64,000 nt of DNA. Origin: Tessaracoccus massiliensis. GTDB taxonomy: Bacteria; Actinomycetota; Actinomycetes; Propionibacteriales; Propionibacteriaceae. A program made the position numbers and the translations under genes. The notes beneath the pieces are model-generated. The model ran no database searches and was not told where the DNA came from. It saw only the letters and a list, made by a program, of their open reading frames with translations. Of the stretch, positions 10,399 through 19,000 are shown piece after piece; position 1 is the first letter of the stretch, and each line of letters starts with the position of its first letter. Location of the stretch: contig NZ_LN623542.1 in assembly GCF_000826065.2 (NCBI RefSeq), positions 218,715 through 282,714 of the forward strand, given 5' to 3'.

Positions 10399-11502
10399 CT
10401 AGTTGAGAGAGGCGGCCATCCGCCTGATGCCCTCCGCGATGATCTCACGCGAGGAGGCCAGGTTGACCCGCACGAACTGCGTCGCCTCGGGAGCGAAGTC
10501 CGCGCCGAAGTTGAACCGGACGCGCCCCACCTCGTGGAAGTGCCTGCCGGGGTGCTCCAGCCCGAGGGGGCTGCAGTCCAGCCAGGCCAGGTAGGTGCCC
10601 TCGGACGGGGTGTAGCTGAGCTGCGGGAGCTGCCGTGCGAGTTCCCCGGCGAAGAACACCTTGTTCTCCGCGACCTCGGCCGACGCCTGCTGCAGCCAGT
10701 CCCGCGCCTCCAGCATCGCCGTCGAGTGGGAGAGGATGCCGAAGTAGGACGCCGAATCCGGCGCCATGGGGTTGATCTTGCCCCGCAACTCCGCGGGGCC
10801 GACGATGAGGGCGGCCTTCAGCGCCGCGAGGTTCCAGCACTTCGACGCCGAGGTGACCGTCACGGCCCGGGCCTCCGGGGTCGCCTTCAGGTAGGGGGTG
10901 TGCTTCGCGCCGGCCAGCGGGGCGTGGATCTCGTTGGAGGTCACCACCACGCTGTATTCCTCAGCCAGCCGCGCGACCTCGCGCAGCTCATCGACGGTGT
11001 GCACGGCCCCGGTGGGGTTGTGCGGCGAGCACAGCAGATACAGCGAGGGGCGGTGCTCGGCGAACGCGGCCTCCAGCGCCGGCAGGTCGAGTCGCCCGCC
11101 GTCGGTCATGGGCACGGCGACGATCTCGCGGTCATGCGAGACGCCGCGGAACGGCGGGTAGACCGGCGGGTTGATAACCACCTTGCCGCCGGGCACGGAG
11201 AACGCCTCGACTGCCTCGCGCATGCCCGTGACGACGTCGGCCACGAGCATCGCGTCGGCGGGGTCCAGCGCCCACTCCCACTGCCACTGCGCGAAGTCCG
11301 CCAGGGCCTCCTGGTAGCTGGGCAGTTGGGGGTAGCCTGTGTCGCCCTCGCGGAGGGCCCGCTCGAGCCGCTCCCTGACGGGCTCGGCGATGTGCGCGTC
11401 CATCTCGGCGACGAACATCGGCAGCACGTCGGGCTCAAAACGCCGCCACTTGATGGTCCCGCGCTGGCGCAGTTCGTCGAGCGGCACGTTGAAGATCGTC
11501 AT
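10399..11502 (-). CDS. PLP-dependent aminotransferase/C-S lyase, MalY/PatB type
   Basis: This 367-residue fold-type I PLP enzyme looks like the MalY/PatB/AecD group (cystathionine beta-lyase activity). Features seen are the N-terminal FVAEMDAHIAEPV (family MDF/MDx pattern), NPPVYPPF near residue 109, CSPHNPTG, and the PLP-lysine motif SASKCWNLAALK. The family usually has SDEIH before the lysine motif, where the Asp contacts the pyridine nitrogen of PLP. Here the codons read TSNEIHAPL, so that Asp is Asn. The gene stands alone, divergent from nothing close, and is separated from the FHA gene by 56 bases. A biosynthetic or C-S lyase role is the default guess, but the Asn substitution makes the reaction less certain. 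Confidence 0.8.
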   Translation of the reverse strand: MTIFNVPLDELRQRGTIKWRRFEPDVLPMFVAEMDAHIAEPVRERLERALREGDTGYPQLPSYQEALADFAQWQWEWALDPADAMLVADVVTGMREAVEAFSVPGGKVVINPPVYPPFRGVSHDREIVAVPMTDGGRLDLPALEAAFAEHRPSLYLLCSPHNPTGAVHTVDELREVARLAEEYSVVVTSNEIHAPLAGAKHTPYLKATPEARAVTVTSASKCWNLAALKAALIVGPAELRGKINPMAPDSASYFGILSHSTAMLEARDWLQQASAEVAENKVFFAGELARQLPQLSYTPSEGTYLAWLDCSPLGLEHPGRHFHEVGRVRFNFGADFAPEATQFVRVNLASSREIIAEGIRRMAASLN

Positions 11503-11869
11503 GCTGTCCGAGTCTAGTTCCGCCTGGCGACGGTTGATTCAGGGCGCCTCGCCGCAGGAAGAGCCACTACGAAACTGAGGAGGTCGAAGTGGCACTTGGT
11601 GCGGCGTAGTCGCCGCTCGACTTGCCACTACGAGGATCCAGCAGCCGTAGTGTCACTTGCTCCGGCATCCGGCCCGCCAGCCGACGGCGGCCCTAGCCCA
11701 CCTGGCGCGGATAGCTGCCCTCGCCCAGCGCAGGCACCCACAGGCCCAGCTGTCAGCGGGTGAGCACAGCGGTGATCACTGTTGGCTGGCAACCCACCGG
11801 GTTTCGACACCGCTCGTAGAACTCGCGGGCTCAACCAGCGGGGCTTCTGCTCAACCAGCGGGCTTCTGC
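11503..11869. other. Intergenic stretch with short repeats
   Basis: No convincing gene is seen in these 367 bases. The stretch has three occurrences of a GCCACTAC / GTAGTG-type word in both orientations between 11565 and 11660, and a CACCGGGTTTCGACAC word at 11795-11810. That word recurs exactly at 20004-20019 inside the repeat element downstream of the betaine transporter. A tandem near-duplicate (CTCAACCAGCGGG then GCTTCTGCTC, twice) follows at 11831-11872. The material looks like dispersed intergenic repeats. Confidence 0.5.
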
Positions 11870-13063
11870 TCAGCCGGCGGCGCCGACGCCGTGGGCGACC
11901 GCGCCGACAATGTCGTGCAGGAACCGCAGGTAGCCGTCAACGTGTTCGCGGCGCACAGGGCCGTCGATCACCACCGCGGCGACCTCCCGCTCCAACCACA
12001 ACTGGCTGAACTCCAGAGTGTTGGGGGCGGTGAAGAACCGCCAGACGGCGGGCCCCAACAGCCGACGGGCGGCCTCGGCATCTGAGGATGTGACCCGCCA
12101 GCGGGCGTCGAACGTGGGGTCGCCCACCTCGATGTCATTGGAGCCGATCAACTCGCTGAGCAGCTCATTCTCGGCGGTCAGCCGCACGGGGTGCATGGTC
12201 ATGCCCGGCCTGCGCACGCACATCACCTGGCGGACCTTCGTGCCGTCCGGGCCCGAGACCCACTGCCAGCCGAAGCACGGGAGGTCACCGAAGCGGCCGA
12301 CGAAGCCGTGCGCGAAGCGGCCCGCGGGCACCGGTCCCTGGTTGAAGCGCTCCACGATCTCGCGGGCGTTGGCGTAGTACAGCCAGCCGCGCAGGCCGGC
12401 CCATTCCTGCCAGCTCGTGCCGAGCCGTTGCACGGGGCGGGCGGCGACGGCGCGCAGCGCGGGCGTCGCCGCGGCGGGGTACGACGGGAGCGCGCGCTGG
12501 TACGGGCGGGGGCGGATGGCGTCGAGCACGCGGGAATCGAAGGCATCCACCATGCCGCGCAGCAGGGCGAGGTAGCGGTCGACGTGCTCGGGGTCGACGC
12601 GGCCGCGGGCACTGAGCAGGATCGCGTCGTGCTCGAACCAGATCTCGGAGAAGTCCGCCGACGCGGTGGACAGCACCTGACGCATCGCCTCGGTGAGCAC
12701 GTCGCGGGCGAACTGGGGGTGGGCTGAGCTGACGCGCCACGCGAGGTCGAACTCCGCCTCGATGGGCAGCCCGGGGCCGCGGGCGGTGAAGTCCGCCACC
12801 TCGATGCTGAGCCACGGGAACCGCACGCCGGGCACCCGGATGCCGACGACGTGGAGGTGCCCGGCCGGGTCTGAGCCCGCCGTCGCCCGGAAACCGAAAC
12901 AGGGCAGCCCAGAGAAGGAGCCGGACCAGCCCAGGGTGATCGCCCGGTGGCCGCCCAGGTGCATGCCGCCGCCCCGGAAGGCGCCGTTCATCGCCTCCCA
13001 GGCGGGGAAGAACTGCAGGCCACGCATGGTCGCCCAATGGCGCCAGTGCTCAGCATTCGCCAC
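11870..13063 (-). CDS. Uncharacterised protein with an internal duplication
   Basis: I do not recognise this 397-residue soluble protein, but it is clearly built from two copies of one ~180-residue unit. Matching landmarks are WRHWATMRGLQF and WQEWAGLRGWLY; GLPCFGF and DLPCFGW; FDLAWRVSS and FDARWRVTS; FSEIWFEHDAILL and FSQLWLEREVAAV; VDPEHVDRYLALLRGMVDAF and VRREHVDGYLRFLHDIVGAV. No signal peptide or transmembrane segment is apparent. The start is the ATG at 13063, 10 bases after a GAGGAG-like ribosome-binding site. Its upstream region contains the 50-bp inverted repeat and then the divergent ileS T-box leader. The function is unknown. The duplication suggests a pseudo-symmetric monomer equivalent to a dimer. 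Confidence 0.75.
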   Translation of the reverse strand: MANAEHWRHWATMRGLQFFPAWEAMNGAFRGGGMHLGGHRAITLGWSGSFSGLPCFGFRATAGSDPAGHLHVVGIRVPGVRFPWLSIEVADFTARGPGLPIEAEFDLAWRVSSAHPQFARDVLTEAMRQVLSTASADFSEIWFEHDAILLSARGRVDPEHVDRYLALLRGMVDAFDSRVLDAIRPRPYQRALPSYPAAATPALRAVAARPVQRLGTSWQEWAGLRGWLYYANAREIVERFNQGPVPAGRFAHGFVGRFGDLPCFGWQWVSGPDGTKVRQVMCVRRPGMTMHPVRLTAENELLSELIGSNDIEVGDPTFDARWRVTSSDAEAARRLLGPAVWRFFTAPNTLEFSQLWLEREVAAVVIDGPVRREHVDGYLRFLHDIVGAVAHGVGAAG

Positions 13064-13104
13064 GGCGGCACCTCCTCACCCGCCCTATGGTGCCACTGGT
13101 TGGG

Positions 13105-13236
13105 CCCACCCGCGTCCCGCCCTCACGCCCGTGAGCAATTGGATGGGGTCACGGCGCGACACGCCGGGAAAAAAGCCCTCCGAAGCCCGTGACCCCATCC
13201 AATTGCTCACGGGCGTGAGGGCGGGACGCGGGTGGG
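13105..13236. repeat. 50-bp perfect inverted repeat with 32-base loop
   Basis: Bases 13105-13154 are an exact reverse complement of 13187-13236, checked base by base, separated by 32 bases containing an A-tract. It sits between the start of the duplicated-domain gene (13063, leftward) and the ileS T-box (from ~13271, rightward). It is therefore in a divergent promoter region, where a simple terminator is not expected. It would form a very stable cruciform or RNA hairpin in either direction. Confidence 0.9.
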
Positions 13237-13270
13237 GTTGAGTCCGACGGCGGGGCGGGCGCATAATGGC

Positions 13271-13436
13271 ACTGACCGCACGGCGAAGATGGGGCCATCA
13301 CCCCGGAGCTGCCGGAAGAACGGTGGGCGACCACTCAGTAGAACCGGCTGCGGCATGAATAAAGCGGGGCGCACAGCGCCCAAGGAGGGTGGTACCGCGG
13401 GCTACGGCTCGTCCCTTCGACACCGACGACGAAGGA
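13271..13436 (+). promoter_or_regulatory. Translational T-box riboswitch for ileS
   Basis: The leader before ileS has the T-box core AAGGAGGGTGGTACCGCGG at 13382-13400. Its TGGT bulge (13390-13393) would pair with an uncharged ACCA tRNA end; N = U fits an A73 discriminator as in tRNA-Ile. A short stem I with GGCCATCACC places an ATC isoleucine codon at 13297-13299 as the specifier. CCTTCG (13414-13419) can pair with CGAAGG (13430-13435), which overlaps the ileS Shine-Dalgarno sequence. That is the arrangement for translational rather than transcriptional control, as known for actinobacterial ileS T-boxes. Uncharged tRNA-Ile is predicted to free the ribosome-binding site. Confidence 0.92.
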
Positions 13437-13443
13437 ACCACCG

Positions 13444-16400
13444 ATGAGCACCACCCCCGGCTACCGCTCCGTGCCCGCCCAGGTCGACTTCCCTGCGCTC
13501 GAGCACGACATCCTGAAGCTCTGGGCCGAGCGCGGCACGTTCGACGAGTCCCTGAGGCAGTCCGAGGGCGGCGAGCCATGGACGTTCTACGAGGGTCCGC
13601 CCACCGCCAACGGCATGCCGGGCACGCACCACATCGAGGCCCGCGTGTTCAAGGACATGTTCCCGCGCTTCAAGACCATGCGCGGCTTCCACGTGGAGCG
13701 TAAGGCCGGCTGGGACTGCCACGGCCTGCCCGTCGAACTGGCCGTCGAGAAGGAGTTGGGCTTCTCCGGCAAGGCCGACATCGAGGCCTACGGCGTGGAG
13801 GCGTTCAACGCCAAGTGCCGCGAATCCGTGCTGCGCCACGTCGACGCGTTCTCCGAGCTGACCGAGCGCATGGGTTACTGGGTCAACATGGACGAGGCGT
13901 ACGTGACGATGACGCCCGAGTACGTCGAGTCGCTGTGGTGGGCGCTCAAGCAGATCCATTCCAAGGGCCTGCTCGAGGAGGACTACCGCGTGGCCCCCTA
14001 CTGCCCTCGCTGCGGCACGGCGCTCTCCGACCACGAGCTCGCGCAGGGCTACGAGGAGGTCACGGACCCGTCGATCTACGTGCGCTTCCCCCTGACCTCC
14101 GGCCCGCTCGCCGGCGAGGTCGATCTGCTGGTGTGGACGACGACGCCGTGGACGCTCGTGTCGAACACGGCCGTGGCCGTGCATCCCGAGGTGACCTACC
14201 GGGTGGCCGTGCCGTCGGAAGAACTGCAGGAGCAGGGCCAGCGCCCGCTCGTCATCGCCGAGCCGCTCGCCGAGCAGGTGTTGGGCGGGGACTGGACGCT
14301 CACGGATTCGTTCCAGGGCACCGAGCTGGAGCGGTGGAGCTACCAGCGCCCCCTGGAGCTGGTGGAGTTCCCCACCGAGGCGCACTTCGTGGTGCTGGCC
14401 GAGTACGTCACGACGGAGGACGGCTCCGGCCTGGTCCACCAGGCGCCGGCGTTCGGCGAGGACGACATGGCCGTGTGTCGCGCCTACGGGCTGCCGTTCG
14501 TCAACCCCGTCACCAAGGAGGGCACCTTCGAGGAGGGGCTGAGCCTGGTGGGCGGCAAGTTCTTCAAGGACGCCGACGAGTTCATCGTCGACGACCTCAC
14601 CGCGCGCGGTCTCATGTTCCGCAAGCTGGACTACACGCACAGCTACCCCCACTGCTGGCGCTGCCACACCGCGCTGCTCTACTACGCGATGCCGTCGTGG
14701 TACATCCGCACAACGCAGATCAAGGACCAGCTGCTCGCGGAGAACGAGGACACCAACTGGTACCCCGAGAGCATCAAGCACGGCCGCTTCGGCGACTGGC
14801 TCGACAACAACATCGACTGGGCGCTGTCGCGCACCCGCTACTGGGGCACCCCGCTACCGATCTGGCGCTGCGAGGACGACCACCAGATATGCGTCGGCTC
14901 TCGCGCGGAGCTGTCTGAGCTGACCGGCACGGACCAGTCCGAGCTGGATCCGCACCGGCCGTTCGTCGACGACATCACGTTCGCCTGCCCCACCTGCGGC
15001 AAGGAGTCGCGCCGGGTGCCCGAGGTGATCGACGCGTGGTTCGACTCCGGCTCCATGCCGTTCGCGCAGTGGGGCTACCCGCATGCCGAGGGCTCCGAAG
15101 AGGTGTTCAAGGAGCGCTACCCGGCGGACTTCATCTGCGAGGCGATCGACCAGACCCGCGGCTGGTTCTACTCGCTGATGGCGGTGGGCACGCTCGTGTT
15201 CGGCGAGTCCTCGTACAAGAACGTGGTGTGCCTGGGCCACATCCTGGCCGACGACGGCCGCAAGATGAGCAAGCACCTGGGCAACGTGCTCGAACCCATC
15301 CCGCTGATGGACCGCCACGGCGCCGACGCCGTGCGCTGGTTCATGGCCTGCTCGGGCTCCCCGTGGTCGGCCCGCCGCGTCGGCGACGTCACCATCGGCG
15401 AGACCGTCCGCAAAGTGCTGCTCACCTACTGGAACACCGTGGCCTTCCACACGCTCTACGCCCGCGCCGCAGGGTGGACGCCGACGGGGGACGCGCCCGC
15501 CGTCGGGGAGCGTCACGTGCTGGACCGGTGGCTCACCTCCACCACGCAGCAGCTGATCCTGGACACCACAGAGGCGCTGGAGAACTTCGACACCCAGCGC
15601 TACGGGCAGGCCCTGGCCGCGTTCATCGACGCGTTGTCCAACTGGCACGTGCGTCGCTCCCGCCGTCGGTTCTGGCACGGCGACCCCAGCGCGCTGTGGA
15701 CGCTGCACGAGACGCTCGACACGCTCACGCGCCTGCTGGCGCCGATCATGCCGTTCGTCACCGAGCGCGTCTGGCAGGACCTGTTTTACGCCGCCAACCC
15801 GGAGGGTCCCAGCTCGGTGCACCTCGCCTCCTGGCCGGTGGCCGATAAGTCCCTACTCGACGAAGAGCTGACCGAGGCGATGCAACTGGCCCAGCGCACC
15901 GTCGAGCTCGGGCGCTCCGCGCGTGCCGAGTCCAAGATGAAGGTACGCCAGGTGCTGGGCCGGATGCTGGTGCCGTCGCGGATCTTCGCCAAACTCTCGC
16001 CGGAGCTGCAGGATGAGGTCAAGGCCGAACTGAACGTCGAGTCCATCGAGTCGTTCGATTCGGCCGGCGACCTCGTGGACTTCTCCGCCAAGGGCAACTT
16101 CCGCAGCCTCGGCAAGCGGTTCGCTAAGCGCACACCGCTGGTGGCCAAGGCCATCGCCGAGCTCGACCCGGCCTGGCTCGCCGGGCGACTGCGCGACGCC
16201 GGGCGAGCCGTGATGGAGTTCGAGGGCGAGGACGTGGAGCTGACCGCCGACGACATGATCATCACCGAGCGCCCGCGTGAGGGCTGGTCCGTGGTCAACG
16301 AGCAGGGCGAGACCGTCGCGCTCGACTTGGAACTCACCCCGGAACTGGTGCTCGCCGGCCTGGCCCGCGAGGTTATCCGGTTCGTCCAGGACGCCCGCAA

Positions 16401-16596
16401 GAAGGCCAGCCTGGAGATCACCGACCGGATCACGGTCACCGTGGAGGCCGATGGCCAGCTCGGCGACGCCGTCGACGCGCACGCCGAGCTGATCGCAGGC
16501 GAGGTCCTCGCCGTCGAGTTCACCCATGGCGCGGTGGTCGAGCCCACCGATGTCGACGAGGAGCTGGGCCTGAAGATCGCACTGAGCAAGGCGTAG
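13444..16596 (+). CDS. ileS: Isoleucyl-tRNA synthetase
   Basis: This class I aminoacyl-tRNA synthetase of 1050 residues charges tRNA-Ile. The HIGH-equivalent region is PPTANGMPGTHHIEAR near residue 45, the form common in actinobacterial IleRS. A CP1 editing region follows (VWTTTPWTLVSNTAVAVHP). The signature loop is DDGRKMSKHLGN near residue 605. Zinc-type Cys pairs (YCPRCGT; ACPTCGK) are present, and a C-terminal anticodon-binding region ends the protein. The ATG at 13444 follows GAAGGA (13431-13436). Translation is controlled by the upstream T-box. The length is normal and no break is seen. The gene is monocistronic as far as can be judged. Confidence 0.97.
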   Translation: MSTTPGYRSVPAQVDFPALEHDILKLWAERGTFDESLRQSEGGEPWTFYEGPPTANGMPGTHHIEARVFKDMFPRFKTMRGFHVERKAGWDCHGLPVELAVEKELGFSGKADIEAYGVEAFNAKCRESVLRHVDAFSELTERMGYWVNMDEAYVTMTPEYVESLWWALKQIHSKGLLEEDYRVAPYCPRCGTALSDHELAQGYEEVTDPSIYVRFPLTSGPLAGEVDLLVWTTTPWTLVSNTAVAVHPEVTYRVAVPSEELQEQGQRPLVIAEPLAEQVLGGDWTLTDSFQGTELERWSYQRPLELVEFPTEAHFVVLAEYVTTEDGSGLVHQAPAFGEDDMAVCRAYGLPFVNPVTKEGTFEEGLSLVGGKFFKDADEFIVDDLTARGLMFRKLDYTHSYPHCWRCHTALLYYAMPSWYIRTTQIKDQLLAENEDTNWYPESIKHGRFGDWLDNNIDWALSRTRYWGTPLPIWRCEDDHQICVGSRAELSELTGTDQSELDPHRPFVDDITFACPTCGKESRRVPEVIDAWFDSGSMPFAQWGYPHAEGSEEVFKERYPADFICEAIDQTRGWFYSLMAVGTLVFGESSYKNVVCLGHILADDGRKMSKHLGNVLEPIPLMDRHGADAVRWFMACSGSPWSARRVGDVTIGETVRKVLLTYWNTVAFHTLYARAAGWTPTGDAPAVGERHVLDRWLTSTTQQLILDTTEALENFDTQRYGQALAAFIDALSNWHVRRSRRRFWHGDPSALWTLHETLDTLTRLLAPIMPFVTERVWQDLFYAANPEGPSSVHLASWPVADKSLLDEELTEAMQLAQRTVELGRSARAESKMKVRQVLGRMLVPSRIFAKLSPELQDEVKAELNVESIESFDSAGDLVDFSAKGNFRSLGKRFAKRTPLVAKAIAELDPAWLAGRLRDAGRAVMEFEGEDVELTADDMIITERPREGWSVVNEQGETVALDLELTPELVLAGLAREVIRFVQDARKKASLEITDRITVTVEADGQLGDAVDAHAELIAGEVLAVEFTHGAVVEPTDVDEELGLKIALSKA

Positions 16597-16634
16597 CCCC
16601 GGGGGGGAACACCAGATTCTTACGGCTTTCTTAG

Positions 16635-16689
16635 GTCAGCTCCCTCAGATCGTGCTGACTAGGCCGGGAGCCACCTGAGAGATTCTCAG
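16635..16689 (+). promoter_or_regulatory. Possible structured leader of the betaine transporter operon
   Basis: Between ileS and the ABC operon, two small hairpins can be drawn: GTCAGC (16635-16640) with GCTGAC (16654-16659), and CTGAGA (16675-16680) with TCTCAG (16684-16689). The 180-base interval is otherwise non-coding and should hold the operon promoter. I cannot match it to a known riboswitch class. The first hairpin could equally belong to the end of the ileS transcript. Confidence 0.3.
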
Positions 16690-16779
16690 AAACTACGTCG
16701 GCAAGGCTGTGCGCTTTGACTCGCTCAACGAACTCCGAGACGGTAGATGGGCCCAAATACCCCCTGCCCGAGGAGCGAC

Positions 16780-18066
16780 TTGAGCGCAATCAGAGCCTCT
16801 AGTGTCTACAAGATCTTCGGCCGCCGACCCGAAACAGGCATCCGTCTGTTGCAGCACGGCGCCGACCGGACCGAGCTTCAGGAGCGCGGTCTCACCGCCG
16901 CCGTCATCGACGCGAGCTTCGAGGTGGAGCCGGGCGAGATCTTCGTCGTGATGGGCCTTTCGGGCTCCGGCAAGTCCACCCTCATCCGCATGGTCAACGG
17001 CCTGCTGCCGCTGACCCACGGTGAGATGTACATCCACGACAAGCCCCTGTCCGGCCTCGGCAAGGCCGGCCTGCGCCAGGTGCGCCGGGAGAACGTCTCC
17101 ATGGTCTTCCAGCACTTCGCGCTCCTCCCCCACCGCACCGTCGGCGAGAACGCCGCCTACGGCCTCAAGATCAAGGGCCTCAACCGCACCGACCGCGAGG
17201 CCAAGGCCAACGAGGCGCTCGAGATGGTGGGCCTCGGCGGCTGGGGTGGCTACCGCCCCGATGAGCTTTCCGGCGGCATGCAGCAGCGCGTCGGCCTGGC
17301 CCGTGCGCTGGCCGCCGGCACCGACATCATGCTGATGGACGAGGCGTTCTCCGCGCTCGACCCGCTGATCCGCCGCGACATGCAAGACCAGCTCATCGAG
17401 CTGCAGCAGAAACTCGACAAGACCATCCTCTTCATCACCCACGACCTCAACGAGGCCATGCGTCTGGGAGACCGGATCGCCATGATGCGCGACGGCCGCA
17501 TCGAGCAGATCGGCACCGCTGAGGAGATCCTCAACGACCCGGCGAGCAACTACGTGGCCCGCTTCGTGGCCGACGTGGACCGCACCCGCGTGCTCACCGC
17601 TGGCAACATCGCGGAGAAGCCATACGCTGTGCTGGGCGCGGATCAGGGCCCCCGCATGGCGCACAAGATTCTGCGCGAGCACCAGCCCAACTGGCTCCTC
17701 GTCGTCGGCCGAGACCGCCGCCCCGCCGGCATGGTGTGGGCCGACGACGTGGCGGCCGCCGTGCGCGACGGCGCCACCGAGCTCCCCTTCTCCAAGGTGC
17801 ACGAACTGCCGGTGGTGGAGGCTGGCACCCCCATCAACGAGTTGTTCGAACTGTCCGCCCAGCACCTGTCGCCGCTGGTGGTGGTCGACGAGTCCGGGCG
17901 CGTCGCCGGCGTGGTGCCGCGCGTGACGCTGCTTGCCGCAGCCACCCCCGTCCCCGGGGACGACCTCGTCCCCGGCGAGGAACTCCGCGCGGAAGCGGCC
18001 GCAGTTGAGGAACAGGTCGCCATCGAAGAGCAGGCCGTCGAACAGCAGGCAGGAGCACGCGCATGA
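16780..18066 (+). CDS. proV: Glycine betaine/proline ABC transporter ATPase with CBS domains
   Basis: This ATPase energises uptake of a quaternary-ammonium osmoprotectant. Walker A is GLSGSGKSTLIRMVNG, the Q-loop VFQHFALLPHRTV, the signature LSGGMQQRVGLARALA and Walker B IMLMDEAFSALDP, followed by the His switch (ITHDLNEAM). About 110 residues after the ATPase core form a CBS-pair-like region (HKILREHQ onward, ending LSPLVVVDESGRVAGVV). In OpuA/ProV such domains sense ionic strength or c-di-AMP. A Glu/Ala-rich tail ends the protein. The TTG at 16780 is preferred to the ATG at 16747 because AGGAG lies just upstream and the protein then begins SAIRASSVYKIFG, as in relatives. The stop overlaps the permease start by 4 bases. 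Confidence 0.92.
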   Translation: MSAIRASSVYKIFGRRPETGIRLLQHGADRTELQERGLTAAVIDASFEVEPGEIFVVMGLSGSGKSTLIRMVNGLLPLTHGEMYIHDKPLSGLGKAGLRQVRRENVSMVFQHFALLPHRTVGENAAYGLKIKGLNRTDREAKANEALEMVGLGGWGGYRPDELSGGMQQRVGLARALAAGTDIMLMDEAFSALDPLIRRDMQDQLIELQQKLDKTILFITHDLNEAMRLGDRIAMMRDGRIEQIGTAEEILNDPASNYVARFVADVDRTRVLTAGNIAEKPYAVLGADQGPRMAHKILREHQPNWLLVVGRDRRPAGMVWADDVAAAVRDGATELPFSKVHELPVVEAGTPINELFELSAQHLSPLVVVDESGRVAGVVPRVTLLAAATPVPGDDLVPGEELRAEAAAVEEQVAIEEQAVEQQAGARA

Positions 18067-18980
18067 ACGACTGGATTCCCCGCATCCCGGTAGGCAGCTG
18101 GGTCTCCGACGCGGTTGACTGGATCAGCGTCAACCTGCGCTTCCTGCTGGACTTCTTCAAGGCTGCAGGCACCTGGCTCAACGACGTGGTCACCACCGCG
18201 CTGCTGGCCCCGCCTCCGCTGGTGATGATCCTCATCTTCGCGGTGCTCGCCTGGCTGGTGCGCTCGTGGCGGCTCGCGATCGGCGTGGTCGCCGCATTCC
18301 TGCTGATCCTGAGCATGAACCAATGGACGCAGTCCATGCAGACGCTGTCCCTGGTGCTGATCGCCACCCTCACCGCGATCATCATCGCGGTGCCGCTGGG
18401 CATCTGGGCCGCCCGCAACGACACGGTCAGCGCCATCGTCAAGCCGGTGCTCGACCTCATGCAGTCGCTGCCCGCGATGGTGTACCTGGTGCCCGCCATC
18501 ATCTTCTTCAGCATCGGCGTGGTGCCGGGCCTGTTCTCCACCGTGATCTTCTCGCTGCCGCCCGCGGTGCGGCTCACCGAGCTGGGCATCCGTAGCGTGG
18601 ACAAGGAGACCGTCGAGGCGGCCCACTCCTTCGGCGCCACGGACTGGGAGATACTGCGCGGGGTGCAGCTCCCCCTGGCGATCCCGTCGATCATGGCCGG
18701 CATCAACCAGGTCATCATGCTGGCGCTGTCCATGGCCGTCATCGCGGGCATCGTGGGCTCCGACGGCCTCGGCAAGGAGGTTGTGACCGCGCTGGGTACC
18801 GTCAGCATCGCCCGCGGCGCGGAGGCCGGCCTGTCGCTGGTGTTCATCGCGATCTTCCTCGACCGGCTCACCGCCGCTCTGGGCACCCCCGAAAAATTCT
18901 CCTCCTCCCTGCTCGCGAAGTGGAAGGCCGCTCGCGAGAAGAAGGCCAAGACACGGGAATCCGCAGAACTCGCTGCGTGA
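18063..18980 (+). CDS. proW: Glycine betaine/proline ABC transporter permease
   Basis: This 305-residue integral membrane protein has at least six hydrophobic segments. The EAA loop that docks on the ATPase is seen as EAAHSFGATDWEILRGVQLP near residue 190. It belongs to the ProW/OpuAB group. The ATG at 18063 overlaps the end of the ATPase gene (ATGA), and the substrate-binding lipoprotein gene starts 20 bases after its stop, giving a complete three-gene importer. The C-terminus is lysine-rich and cytoplasmic. No irregularity is seen. Confidence 0.93.
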   Translation: MNDWIPRIPVGSWVSDAVDWISVNLRFLLDFFKAAGTWLNDVVTTALLAPPPLVMILIFAVLAWLVRSWRLAIGVVAAFLLILSMNQWTQSMQTLSLVLIATLTAIIIAVPLGIWAARNDTVSAIVKPVLDLMQSLPAMVYLVPAIIFFSIGVVPGLFSTVIFSLPPAVRLTELGIRSVDKETVEAAHSFGATDWEILRGVQLPLAIPSIMAGINQVIMLALSMAVIAGIVGSDGLGKEVVTALGTVSIARGAEAGLSLVFIAIFLDRLTAALGTPEKFSSSLLAKWKAAREKKAKTRESAELAA

Positions 18981-19000
18981 TCCCACATCGAAAGGAAACT

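Noticed and set aside
13402-14781. 459-codon minus-strand frame opposite ileS, and a similar frame at 14854-15822
   Set aside because: Both mirror the ileS coding sequence. Composition is Val/Gly/Arg/His-rich with no recognisable protein feature.
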